A stretch of DNA of 64,000 nt, taken from assembly GCA_910589415.1 (NCBI GenBank), contig OU342639.1:248001-312000 (forward strand), read 5' to 3'. A program made the position numbers and the translations under genes. Origin of the DNA: Malachius bipustulatus. Its lineage: Eukaryota > Arthropoda > Insecta > Coleoptera > Melyridae. Under the pieces are notes generated by a model. The model did no database searches. It worked only from the letters and a program-made list of their open reading frames with translations, and had not been told where the DNA came from. This document shows, one piece after another, positions 1-9,626 of this stretch (position 1 is the first letter of the stretch; each line of letters starts with the position of its first letter).

Positions 1-1098
1 TCGTAAACTATTTTTTTCTGCGACGGGCTAAAAGTTTGACCTTTTTTCCCCGTTGACAGGTAGAAAAATGCCTCATTATAATGAGCTGCATCTTATCGGG
101 GAAAAAAATGAATTAGCAGGGATATAAATGAGTACTTATTTCCCCGAAATAATACGTAAAGGAAAGTTACCTTATTATCCAAATGGCAATTATTAAGGGA
201 ATTTTCATAACAATCACTATCCATATTAATAAATTCACTCATTGAGACCTTACAAGAATCTTTGCAAAACTATCTAAAATTTTAATTAAATTATGACGTT
301 TATCGAATTAAATCGTTTCGTTACCAGGCAACGTCGATTACGATAAAAGACAGTTTTAAAATCCAAGTTTAACATAAATCATTTTTCCGACATAATTTTC
401 AGTTATCTAACTACGTTTTTCGACATTCTAACACTGATATTTCTTCTCGCAGAAAAAAATTGTATATTACACACAAGAAAAAAGTGCGATGTTAGCTCTC
501 GATGTGATGAAAATCTATCACTTTTTTCTCTTGTATAATAAATAACTGTTTTTTACGTCAAATTTGTTTAGGTGTTATCAAATTTATTTATTAACGAATT
601 CTGCTCAAAAATGATCTTATACAAAATTTATGCAGAACCAATATTAGTGTAGGTAGAGAAGACAGAAAATAATTTTTCTGCGAAAAAATCCTGGGAAAAT
701 TTTGCAGCGGAATTATCTTTATTTTGAGATACTATTTCTCATGTCAAATATTCCGTTGAAAAATATTCACCCGGATTCATTTTCCAGATATAAAAAGTCA
801 GAACATTTTTCTAAAAGTTTGTACTTTTATTAAGTCGCAAAAATAAAAAAATTTCCAAGCCAGTGATACATTTTAAGCAATTTTTTTCAATTGATAACGA
901 TTAAGGTACCCTTTTTATATCTGTAAAATCATCTAGTTTTTGCAAATAACGAAAAACAAAGATAGTAAAATGTTAACTTTGGCATTTTTTATCCCATCAA
1001 ATTGAAGACCAGAAATTTTTAATTTTTTTTACCGTGCTCTACTGAGTGTCCCCTAAAATGTACTAAAGAGTTTATCCGTCATTTTCTTAACACCCTGT
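1..1098. other. AT-rich non-coding DNA
   Basis: No open frame with recognisable protein features is seen on either strand. The sequence is AT-rich with many A/T homopolymer runs. I see no repeat boundary I can define. Confidence 0.6.
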
Positions 1099-1280
1099 AT
1101 TTAATGTAATGACTAACGACTTAGATAAAAATAGTGACTTAATTATTACCTACCTAATAACAACAACAAAGAAAATATGAATTAATTTCTATTCACATTA
1201 TTAAAACATAAAAAATAAGGGAATACCTAGTACCTACCTATATTGTGTATCAACCACAGAAAAAGGCTATTTCAACACGT
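1099..1280 (+). repeat. Diverged direct repeat, copy 1
   Basis: Starts TTTAATGTAATGACTAA and runs through a block containing AATAACAAC, ATGAATTAATTT, CCTAGT and GTGTATCAA. The same series of blocks in the same order recurs about 600 bp downstream with substitutions and small indels. No coding potential is visible. Confidence 0.65.
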
Positions 1281-1696
1281 GTGATTGGCAATAATATTTC
1301 TGTGGTTGCCTCCAAGAAAAAAGATTTGGGAATTTTTTCATTATTTTACCATGTGACCCTAAAAGATACCCATTACCTCTTATGAGATAGAGTCTAAAAA
1401 TACAACGATTAGGTATTATAAGTACTAGAAAAATATCTTTTAAAAAAACATTAGGTACCTATTATCGACTTATGGCGTAGTTTGATGATAAACATTACAA
1501 ACACCAATCTCTTTTATAAAATAGAGAAATACATACAGCCATTTATTTAAAAAAAATGTATAAACAATTTAATTAGATCGACATATAGAATAAAAATTAA
1601 AAATATCCAAAAATAACAATTGAATTTTTTATAGTATTTCAACTAATTCATTACTTCTTTCAAAAGCACCCGCTTCTTAGTTTATTTATTTATCTT

Positions 1697-1890
1697 TTTA
1701 ATGTAATGACTAAGAGTTTGATAAAAACAGTGACCTAATTATTACTTAATAAAAAATTTACTTAATTATTACCGAATAACAACGAAGAAGAAAACATGAA
1801 TTAATTTTTATTCACATTTAAAACATAACAGAATAAAGGAACCTAGTGCCTACAGTGTGTATCAAGGACGGAAGAAGGATATTTCAGAGA
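1697..1890 (+). repeat. Diverged direct repeat, copy 2
   Basis: Partner of the block at 1099-1280. It has a small extra internal duplication around a TTACTTAATTATTAC-like word, so it is slightly longer. It is non-coding. Confidence 0.65.
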
Positions 1891-2392
1891 AGCGATGGTC
1901 GCTTTATACCTAACACCTAATAATTCAAATGTTAATGGATGATTTAGTTCCTTTCTTTGTATGTTACAAGAATGCTGTAGGAATTATTCATCCAACACTG
2001 TTGTCAATTTTAAGATGTCACAAGATCTATAGCGCAAGAAGTTAATATACATCATAAAAACTGCAGATGTCACAAGATCGATTGATTATGATTTCTAGCA
2101 GTATATTAATATACTGCACCGAACGTCGGGCGCGCCACCTCCACACTATACGCTGGAACTACATTATACGTCTCTAGCCATAAAAAACTGTTTTTTGACC
2201 TCCAGCTCAAATTCAGCCTATCTTCCTTTATTAACTATCTCTGTCTAACTAACACATGAAACGCTGTGGCATCCGATTTTGGATGTCACAACGTCGGCGG
2301 ATGTCGAAGAGATAGCAAAAATTATACGTCAGGATGTCACAACGATGATTGGATGAATCTATATATATATAAATATATAAATATATATATAT

Positions 2393-2526
2393 CGTGGACA
2401 GGTGAATTTTGGAAAACCACTTTTTCGTGATCTGGGGGTCATGATCGGTGGACATTTGATGAGTTTGGTTGATTTTCGAAAAGTGATGTCGTCCTCAATA
2501 GTGTATTTTTTTATTAAAAAATACAC
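2393..2526 (-). repeat. Dispersed repeat with terminal hairpin and TA tract
   Basis: The reverse complement of this block recurs at 42964-43100. One end is a near-perfect hairpin beginning AGTGTATTTTTTTA and closing AAAAAATACACT. The other end runs into a TA microsatellite in both copies (2356-2392 here). This looks like a small non-autonomous element family. No protein is encoded. Confidence 0.7.
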
Positions 2527-2594
2527 TAATAATAATTTCAATTGTTAATTTTTGTATAAAAACATCTCTATTTTGGCATAAATCTCACTTGCAG

Positions 2595-2634
2595 TTGTCC
2601 TGATGATGGGTTGGCCCCCGAAACCGGTTGACAA
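2595..2634 (+). ncRNA. Hammerhead-ribozyme-like motif (PLE pLTR, copy 1)
   Basis: Reads TTGTC, then the hammerhead core CTGATGA, a GGG/CCC stem II, then CGAAA, a very short CCGG stem III and finally GACAA, which pairs with the initial TTGTC as stem I. The order stem I, core, stem II, GAAA, minimal stem III, stem I is that of the minimal type I hammerheads described in Penelope-like elements. Activity is inferred only; the stem III/cleavage-site part is not a textbook match. Confidence 0.6.
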
Positions 2635-2790
2635 GCTATTTATCAATATAATTATACTCATGTGACCTCAATTTTTATTTTGTTTCTGATGAATTTGAGT
2701 TTGGCCCCCGAAACCGGTTGACAAGCTATTTATCAATATAATTATACTCATGTGACCTCAATTTTTATTTTGTTTCTGATGAATTTGAGT
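2611..2790 (+). repeat. 90-bp tandem duplication inside the upstream pLTR
   Basis: The segment 2611-2700, from the GGCCCCCGAAACC of the ribozyme-like motif to GATGAATTTGAGT, is repeated essentially identically at 2701-2790. The second copy lacks the CTGATGA half of the core, so only the first copy can form the motif. Confidence 0.9.
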
Positions 2791-2795
2791 ATACT

Positions 2796-3912
2796 ATGGC
2801 CAACCTATATGATATGAATGAAGTCAATCACCTGGTCAGCATTTTCCGGAGATTTACAATCGAAGAGAAGATTAGCAGAGATGAATATATGACGAGACTC
2901 GCTATGGGTAACAGTCTCTCTCCGCTTCTATTAGAATTTTTTATGGATGATCTGGAAAAAACATTAAGCAAATCAGAGATTTTCAAATACATTAAACTTT
3001 GGACGAGATATGTGGATGATTGTTTTGTAATAGTGGAGGGCGATTTAAACATAGTAACAGACATACTTAATTTTTTGAACACAATCAACACCAACATTAA
3101 ATTCACTGTGGAAATAGAAACTAATAACAAAATTAATTTTTTAGACCTGACTTTAACCCGCAACGAAAATAATATAGAATTTGAAATCTATCGCAAACCT
3201 ACACAGACTGATCACGTTATTAATTTTAATTCAAATCACCATTTTCAATATAAATTATCAGCATTCAGATCATACATATACAGACTTAACAATGTAGCTT
3301 TATCAAATTCAAATTATAATAAAGAACTTCAAATTTTAAAAACTATAGCAATCAATAACGGATTCGATCCAGACATAATAGAAAAAATCAATGCAAAATA
3401 CATCAGAAATAGAACCACTCCATCTCCTTACATTGATAATCCCACACTAACTTCAACTACCCCTAAATATTTTTCAATGCCGTACATAGGACCCATTTCG
3501 TCACAAATCTCAAACATAATACAAAAATACTCGAACTCTAGAATTTCTTTTTCCTCTTCTAACACCTTGGCACAAACGTTGGTCCATAGTAAAGATAAGT
3601 TAGACAAGCTATCACAAAGTGGTATTTACCAACTAAACTGCCAAAACTGTAATAGCATTATACGTTGGACAAACTTGCAGGAATTTGAAAACTAGAATAG
3701 ATGAACATATCAAGAAACATGACATCTCACAATTTTGTCATCACCTGAAATTCAATAACCATGATTTTAATTACGGAGAATGTAGCACAATACTTAAACA
3801 GATCGATAAAAGAGGACTTTTACTTGATTTGTTTGAGAGTTACGAAATAGACAAAGCACAAAATAGGAAAGATGTTAAATGCCTCAACAATCAAATGAAT
3901 TTCTTTTTTTAA
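2796..3912 (+). pseudogene. Penelope-like RT/GIY-YIG ORF, truncated and frameshifted
   Basis: A 299-codon frame opens with a motif-B-like AMGNSLSPLLLEFFMDDLE, followed by the catalytic-loop motif YVDDCFV and a C-terminal linker. A GIYQL motif near its end starts the GIY-YIG domain. The frame then slips by one base near 3657, and the YVGQT half of GIY-YIG plus RIDEH and the rest of the domain read in another frame to 3912 (75 residues in that frame). The RT fingers and motif A are absent, and the 5' end of the frame lies in pLTR sequence, so the ATG at 2796 is fortuitous. PLE proteins act at exposed DNA ends or endonuclease nicks; this copy cannot encode a working enzyme. Confidence 0.85.
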
Positions 3913-4674
3913 TTCAATCCTCTATATAAAACCTTACCTTATTTTCAAGAAAAACCTTATGACTAGCGAGCCCCAGTTCCTTATTATTTTATTATTTTTT
4001 GTTCAGTCAATTATTAAAACATAGTTTATTATTATAATTTAGTTGCCGTCAACCAAGATTATTTTGTTTACATTTTATATTACCAATTAATATTATAATT
4101 TTCATGTTATTGTGAGAGATTGACGATTACATCAATCTTGTCCGACAGTAAGTATGACAGTTTACACGTTTGTTGTTTTTGACTTTTAACAGGTCAATGC
4201 TATATTGATGATAGATTGATTGACGTCACATCTTGAAACTAGACATTCTTCTTCTTACCTTACAATATTCTACGTCATCCAACAGATAAATGACCTCCAT
4301 CTTGTCAAAAAATATGATTAATTAATTTCTCTCATTTCCTGGTCAGGTCAGGTCAGGCCTCACGGTTCGATCCAGTTTCACTTGCTCTCGTAAAATTAAA
4401 ATATGTAATTTCAACTACTTGTAACCAAATACTATCTTCAACAAGTAAATCAATCTAAACCCTTTTCACTTCGAAAAAGGCTTAAATAAGTTTTAACATC
4501 TATAAACGTAGTATAATTCCCAAGAATTTTCGAACGGCAATTATTATCGAATCTTACAATAGAACCTTCATCTAACTTCGTCTCATATACATATACATAT
4601 ATGATGATAACACCTGTATTTTTCTGGAATTGCCAATAACTGACAAGTGAGTATTCTTTGTAATTGTAATTGAC
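3913..4674. other. PLE 3' non-coding part
   Basis: AT-rich sequence between the PLE stop codon and the downstream pLTR. Only a TCAGG triplet array at 4343 stands out. Confidence 0.5.
4343..4357 (+). repeat. (TCAGG)3, telomere-type pentamer
   Basis: Three perfect TCAGG units. TCAGG is the telomeric repeat of Tribolium and many beetles; three units alone could be chance. See also 59914-59946. Confidence 0.45.
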
Positions 4675-4742
4675 CAATAATAATTTTAATTGTTAATTTT
4701 TGTATAAAAACATCTCTATTTTGGCATAAATCTCACTTGCAG

Positions 4743-4782
4743 TTGTCCTGATGATGGGTTGACCCCTGAAACAGGTTGACAA
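4743..4782 (+). ncRNA. Hammerhead-ribozyme-like motif (PLE pLTR, copy 2)
   Basis: Same layout as the motif at 2595: TTGTC, CTGATGA, short stem II, TGAAAC, AGG and GACAA. Substitutions have weakened stem II (GGGTTGACCCC) and stem III relative to copy 1. Its occurrence in both pLTRs supports it as part of the element rather than chance. Confidence 0.55.
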
Positions 4783-4876
4783 GCTACATCAATAAAATTA
4801 TACTCATGTGACCTCAATTTTTATTTTGTTTTTGATGAATTTGAGTATACTATGACCAACCTATATGATAATTTCG

Positions 4877-5197
4877 AAAGCGACGCTCGCGAAGGCGCCG
4901 CTGTTCTTCACGTTGCCGGCCAGGGAAATTGACGAGGAATCCTTTTTTAAATTTCTTAAGACTGTTTCGATCTAAACATTGTAAGTGGCCGGCAACGAAG
5001 AGAGCAATTGAAGGGGCAAAGTATTGGTGCCGAATGACTGATAGAAAAAGAAGAAAGTTTTATAAAGAGGCTTGTAAAGCGCCAAGGTAAGAAAAACGAG
5101 CTGCAGACGTACACGTAAGAGAAGCTCGTGTAAATCAAGAAAAAGGACCAGTCAATGTAAACCAAGAAGAAGAAAGAAAAGAATGTGTCCCATTTAA
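4877..5197 (+). pseudogene. Protamine-like HMG-box gene, truncated copy
   Basis: From 4877 the sequence is nearly identical to the protamine-like gene at 6375-6694, starting at the codons for the first Arg/Lys-rich stretch. The first 34 or so codons and the promoter are missing, replaced by the PLE pLTR. One A is deleted near 5095 (GCGCCAAGG versus GCGCCAAAGG), shifting the frame just after the HMG-like core. There are also substitutions in the core, for example AAT to AAG and AAA to GAA codons. It is a dead copy, recently enough diverged that its 3' flank still aligns base for base. Confidence 0.9.
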
Positions 5198-5603
5198 TCT
5201 AGATTTTTTTTGTAAGTAATTTTGACGTTTTGACCTAATAAATGACGTTGTATAAATATACCCGTAGGACCTGTTTGAAAATTTTGTATCAAATCAAAAT
5301 ACAATAAAAAAATTCCCAATTATTGTTACCCAATTATATGATTTATTTCTTTTACTGCTTGGAACAACTTCCAGTACCGAGTGCCGACAGTGCACGCTTA
5401 GATTCTGAGAATGTCAGTTATCGTTCCTATTCACAGATTTGCTAAGTTTATCAAATTTATAGTTTTTGTAATGTCCCAACACCGCTATATTAGTCCCAAG
5501 TCTGGGGCATCACCTCGCAAGAGACTGGGAAGCATATGGAGGGATCGAGGAGTAACACCTCGCTAAAAAAAAACTCGGTTCAGCTGACTCCGGCTGATAG
5601 TAC
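4877..5603 (+). repeat. Tandem segmental duplication, copy A
   Basis: About 727 bp matching 6375-7099 with only scattered differences. It covers the protamine-like 3' half, its 3' UTR and the start of a LINE 5' region. The copies diverge abruptly after GATAGTAC, at 5603 here and 7099 in copy B. Confidence 0.9.
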
Positions 5604-5998
5604 CCTGTAAGTGTCCTTTATCCAGGGCTACGGATGAAGACGACAACGACGGGGAAGGCACAAACGAGGAAGCCTTGGAGTGGCAGAAATGGGGCAATCC
5701 TTTAATTTAGGATTAGTATAAATTAACCCAAACTACTTCCTTGTATAGCTGGTTGTTGATTCAACAAAGGCTGAAGGAAGAGAACCTGGATCAAAAATCA
5801 CCTGGTCCTCCTGGTAGGGGGTTGAGACATCGGGCTAACTCCCCGTTACTCTAAAAAAACATAAACCGTTAAAAAACCCATTCATCAGCCTTGGAATTGA
5901 TTGAAACCCTTATTACGACGACATAAGTTATGGAAAAGGACGACGAATTTTGGAACATGGAACGTACAAGGCATCTCCAACAAAATAAAATGAGGTAG
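5473..5998 (+). mobile_element. LINE 5' end fragment (UTR plus start of endonuclease)
   Basis: A structured, moderately GC-rich 5' region (TCTGGGGCATCACCTCG, CTCGGTTCAGCTGACTCCGG, CTCCTGGTAGGGGGTTGAG) leads into a short open stretch. This encodes TTNFGTWNVQGISNKIK just before a stop at about 5998. The TWNVQGISNK peptide is the usual beginning of a LINE apurinic-like endonuclease. The rest of the element is absent. The first part of it is also carried in duplication copy B. Confidence 0.6.
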
Positions 5999-6271
5999 TC
6001 ATAACATGGGATTGACAGGTCCAGCGGTTGTCATAAAATTAACCTCAGAACCTCAGACTATCAGTCACAGACTATCGATACTCTAAAGTCATACTATCTA
6101 ATCTCTGTCTCAGAATCGAGAAGGTTAAAACACTCAAATTTAAAAAAAAAAAAACATTTGACTGAACTGTAGTTGCTATGGTGTAGTTGTTTATTTTATA
6201 TTATATTAGGTCAAATAAATTTTCAGTACGTTCGCGGTCAGATGTAGTTTCGAGCATTTTATTTAAAATTT
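5999..6271 (+). promoter_or_regulatory. Upstream region of the protamine-like gene
   Basis: About 270 bp between the LINE fragment and the start codon. It contains a poly(A) run (about 6147) and the AT-rich stretch TATTTTATATTATATTAGG at 6190-6208, but no canonical TATAAA at a convincing distance. Any promoter must lie here or inside the LINE fragment. Confidence 0.3.
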
Positions 6272-6694
6272 ATGTTGAAAAAAATTCTACGTATAATGAG
6301 TCTATGTGGTTGTGAAGGTCGCAGAAAGAAAAGAGAACAATACTGCGTCAAGAAAAGTAGACGACGTAGTTCAAAGCGACGCTCGCGAAGGCGCCGCTGT
6401 TCTTCACGTTGCCGGCCAGGGAAATTGACGAGGAATCCTTTTTTAAATTTCTTAAGACTGTTTCGATCTAAACATTGTAATTGGCCGGCAACGAAGAGAG
6501 CAATTAAAGGGGCAAAGTATTGGTGCCGAATGACTGATAGAAAAAGAAGAAAGTTTTATAAAGAGGCTTGTAAAGCGCCAAAGGTAAGAAAAACGAGCTG
6601 CAGACGTACACGTAAGAGAAGCTCGTGTAAATCAAGAAAAAGGACCAGTCAATGTAAACCAAGAAGAAGAAAGAAAAGAATGTGTCCCATTTAA
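6272..6694 (+). CDS. Protamine-like sperm chromatin protein with HMG-box-like core
   Basis: A single-exon gene for 140 residues, extremely rich in Arg, Lys, Ser and Cys (12 cysteines). Residues 15-50 and 102-140 are basic tails of clustered Arg/Lys with Cys. Residues 54-99 form a compact core: RNPFLNFLRLFRSKH, then AIKGAKYWCRMTDRKRRKFY. This matches the pattern of the MST-HMG-box domain of Drosophila protamine-like proteins (Mst35B, Tpl94D). By analogy it would replace histones in the sperm nucleus, with cysteines cross-linked by disulphides or zinc. Initiation at the second Met (6296, giving MSLCGCEG) is as likely as at 6272. An AATAAA lies 40 bp past the stop. A decayed copy lies 1.5 kb upstream. 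Expression and function are inferred. Confidence 0.8.
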   Translation: MLKKILRIMSLCGCEGRRKKREQYCVKKSRRRSSKRRSRRRRCSSRCRPGKLTRNPFLNFLRLFRSKHCNWPATKRAIKGAKYWCRMTDRKRRKFYKEACKAPKVRKTSCRRTRKRSSCKSRKRTSQCKPRRRKKRMCPI

Positions 6695-7099
6695 TCTAGA
6701 TTTTTTTTGTAAGTAATTTTGACGTTTTGACCTAATAAATGACGTTGTATAAATATACCCGTAGGACCTGTTTGAAAATTTTGTATCAAATCAAAATACA
6801 ATAAAAAAATTCCCAATTATTGTTATCCAATTATATGATTTATTTCTTTTACTGCTTGGAACAACTTCCAGTACCGAGTGCCGACAGTGCACGCTTAGAT
6901 TCTGAGAATGTCAGTTATCGTTCCTATTCACAGATTTGCTAAGTTTATCAAATTTATAGTTTTTGTAATGTCCCAACACCGCTATATTAGTCCTAAGTCT
7001 GGGGCCTCACCTCGCAAGAGACTGGGAAGCGTATGGAGGGATCGAGGAGTAACACCTCGCTAAAAAAAACTCGGTTCAGCTGACTCCGGCTGATAGTAC
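6375..7099 (+). repeat. Tandem segmental duplication, copy B
   Basis: Partner of 4877-5603. The offset between copies is about 1.5 kb. The right breakpoint falls inside the LINE 5' region, so the LINE fragment predates the duplication. Confidence 0.9.
6734..6739 (+). terminator. Polyadenylation signal of the protamine-like gene
   Basis: AATAAA 40 bp after the TAA stop. It is conserved in the truncated duplicate at the equivalent position, and a second AATAAA follows about 65 bp later. Confidence 0.6.
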
Positions 7100-7324
7100 T
7101 TCTTTAAATTCAGCTTCTTTAAATTCGTCAATACTTAATTTATAACTTAAATTTCGATTTGTAGTGATCATAACTACTGGCCATCGGGCATTGCTTGCCG
7201 ATTTAGCCAGTACCGTTTTTCATCTAGCCTATAGGCTAGCGGCCCTGGATGGGCCCCTTGTAAAACTTAGTCAGCACCTACTATTAGCGCTTTTGTCCTA
7301 GAGGAGTTGGATCTATAAAGGAAG
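7100..7324. other. Unassigned, moderately GC-rich
   Basis: Contains a short perfect hairpin, CTAGCCTATAGGCTAG, around 7227. I see no gene. Confidence 0.4.
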
Positions 7325-7905
7325 ATGTGTGAATATATTCAAAGGAAATTTTTGAAGTACACATCATACCGTACTGACGGAACATACCCGGAAAGAGGTA
7401 TTGACGAGTCACTGCTGCTTCGGGGATTCGGTGTAGCTTCATTACAGACTAGACGACATGTTGCCCTTATTAAGTTTTTGTATGATTTGATGTATTCGAC
7501 CATTGACTGCAGTTTCCTGCTTGAAAAATTGAAATTTTTGGTTCCGAGATCCAACTCTAGGCAGTCTTGCACATTTTACTGTGACACACCGAGAACCAAT
7601 GTAATGCTGAGGTCTCCTATTTATATGTGTAGCTTGTATAACACTCTGCTGCAGGACTGTCATGTTCGGTGTGCAAAATTTGACACGATTAAGAATGATA
7701 ATGGATCAGTGGTCTGTGAAATAGTTATATTTGTGGTTACGATGCGTTTATCTCTGACTGTTGTTTTATTAGTTATGTATTTTTTTTCGTCATTGTGTTT
7801 GTATTTTTTATATTGTACTTTTTTTGTATTGTATCTATACTCTGTGCATATTTTTCTCATCTGTAACTGGCCTTTTTGGCTGTATGATAAAGTATTGAAT
7901 AAATA
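7325..7905 (+). pseudogene. LINE ORF2 C-terminal fragment and 3' end
   Basis: A 193-codon frame. Residues 1-115 resemble the region downstream of the RT in non-LTR retrotransposons: SYRTDGTYPERGID, a RR..ALIKFLYDL segment, IDCSFLLEKLKFLVPRSNSR, FYCDTPRTN and RSPIYMCSLYN. The remainder, a hydrophobic FVVTMRLSLTVVLL-type tail, is probably 3' UTR read through by chance. The block ends in AATAAATAAAT near 7900, consistent with a LINE 3' terminus. The 5' part of the element is missing. It is not a host membrane protein. Confidence 0.7.
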
Positions 7906-9251
7906 AATTACCTCACGAATATTGGAATTATTAGAAGAGATGATATTGATTCTGGGGGGGATATATTTCCAAACTGATCGGTATATTTATTATCGGTATA
8001 GTAAATGCGTCGCATTTACTCTGAATTCAATCACCTATAATGTTGTCTCAGTGGCTCAGTATCCATTCAAAGACCCGAATATCCTGATCAGTTGAGGAAT
8101 TCTTCGACCCCAATAATATATTACATGGAGGGTTTCTGGAAATAATCAGACGATACAGTTCCTCATTTGCTTTTGCATTGATGAATATTACCATAAATAG
8201 TTAATAGAATCAAATATATGTATACTTTTTTCTTTTAGTGAACGGGTGCACTGTAGCGTTAGGTATAAGATAAGACAATATGAGCCCATTGTCGATCCCG
8301 TTGGCAGGGTGAGCTATGCAAATTTGTATTTCTTGGATGCGCAAGAACCCTTGTAACAACGCAAACGTTTTAAATGCGGCTACTTTAGAGATGTTCGATG
8401 CATTGCGTCAGTTTAATGCGTTCGCCAGTTAACAAAATAAAATTTTGTTAGAGATATTTTATTTGTTTTTATTTTTTATGTTTGGCTAGAATGTTTTGTT
8501 TTTACTTTGATATTGAGAATAAACTTCATGTAACAAAAAAGATGAGTAGATTTGTTTAGAATATTCAGTACCTAAGTATAGTTTGGTAAATTACCAATTG
8601 AGATTTAATTTTTCGTGTGAAGAACAGTTGGTGCACTTAGTACTTGTTTCACAAATATGCATTAGAATCCCTACTTAGATTCGTTCAGATTGAAAGGACT
8701 TGCTTGGCTACCCCAATTATTTGCAATTAACCAACCACAGACACTTTCAATGTGTATGGTGAACTGTAAAATTTATTGAATTTAAATTAAAACTTTTATA
8801 TCTGTGTCTGTAAAATAAAGAATAGTTATCACCTTATGGTGTCTAAATATTATTCTTAAATGAAAGAAAAGAGCCATAATATGATTATTATTTCTGAAAC
8901 AATTGTTAAAATTCGACATTTTAGGACAACCATTTTATAATAAATATATAACTTCAGTAGGGCCATCTTTTATTTATGTATGGGAGGTGAAGGTGGCACT
9001 AGATAGGTTGGTACCTTCCATACTATTTGGTTTATTTCTGAGGTAGTTATTGTTTATGTTTAATATTATACGATAATAAATTATATATTGATTTGAATAT
9101 GCATTTTGAGGTAAAATTATCACAGTCGTAGAGAAAAAATTGTCTGCAACATGTTTGGATTGGCATATTCCAAGCTTATATCTAAACAAACGTATGCCCC
9201 TTTTATGTGAAGGAATGCAAACCCCAGATAATGATTTTCTGAGAAGCATAA
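7906..9251. other. No recognised gene
   Basis: AT-rich. A 91-codon minus-strand frame at 8974-9249 contains a vaguely piggyBac-like DNFFS string, but nothing else supports a transposase. The stretch 8227-8440 has balanced composition and an ATGCAAAT octamer, yet I cannot match it to any RNA gene. Confidence 0.45.
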
Positions 9252-9626
9252 TTATTGTAAAATGTACCTAAAAATGAGGCTGCGGCAGTAGTGCTCAGGC
9301 CCTTCCTGATGCCGAACTAGCTTCGAGGCAGCGTTTTGTGGACTTGCAGAAAATATTCCAATCAGTGTTTGACAATGAGTTCGAATGCCTTGACAATGCA
9401 TGAGAGCAGTGATCGGCCAATATGAATCAGCATTAGACAGATCTTTCCCGGAGTTGAGAATGGGAACTACAATGTTTTTCCATTCGTCGATAACCTCGTT
9501 GCGTAACCAGACATCGTGATAGATTTTTGTAAGAAATTCTTTTGTGTTATGCGGTAAGTTCGTAATCATCTCGTACATGATTTGATCTATGCCGCAGATG
9601 ATTGTGTTATCAAAGCTAAAAGTCAC
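9252..9626 (-). pseudogene. LINE reverse-transcriptase N-terminal fragment
   Basis: Read on the minus strand it gives CGIDQIMYEMITNLP, WKNIVVPILNSGKDLSNAD and Y.PIT, the fingers region (motifs 1-2) of a LINE RT. Near 9410 the frame slips. Another frame then carries VKAFELIVKH and FGIRKGLSTT, the next conserved blocks (Q.GFR..RST-like). Substitutions have also altered conserved positions (SYWPI for SYRPI). It is a dead fragment of a Jockey- or I-like element. Confidence 0.75.

Larger units (their letters stand above)
2528..4870 (+). mobile_element. Penelope-like element with direct pLTR-like repeats
   Basis: A block starting AATAATAATTT, containing TGTATAAAAACATCTC and a hammerhead-like core, and ending TATACTATG(G/A)CCAACC is present at 2528-2813 and again at 4675-4868 in direct orientation. 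Between them lies a decayed ORF with a reverse-transcriptase palm (YVDD) and a GIY-YIG endonuclease, the defining domain pair of Penelope-like elements. The upstream copy has an internal 90-bp tandem duplication. The RT lacks its N-terminal fingers, so this is an internally deleted, dead copy. Immediately right of 4870 the sequence switches into a truncated protamine-like gene. Confidence 0.8.

Noticed and set aside
7690..7906. Hydrophobic C-terminal stretch suggesting a membrane protein
   Set aside because: It follows a LINE C-terminal signature and has T-rich composition typical of a LINE 3' UTR read through by chance.
8227..8440. Possible small structured RNA
   Set aside because: Compared mentally with U1, U2, U3, U5 and U6 starts and none matched; no polymerase III boxes were seen.
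8974..9249. piggyBac-like DNFFS motif in a minus-strand frame
   Set aside because: Only one short string resembles the family; no catalytic blocks or termini are nearby.
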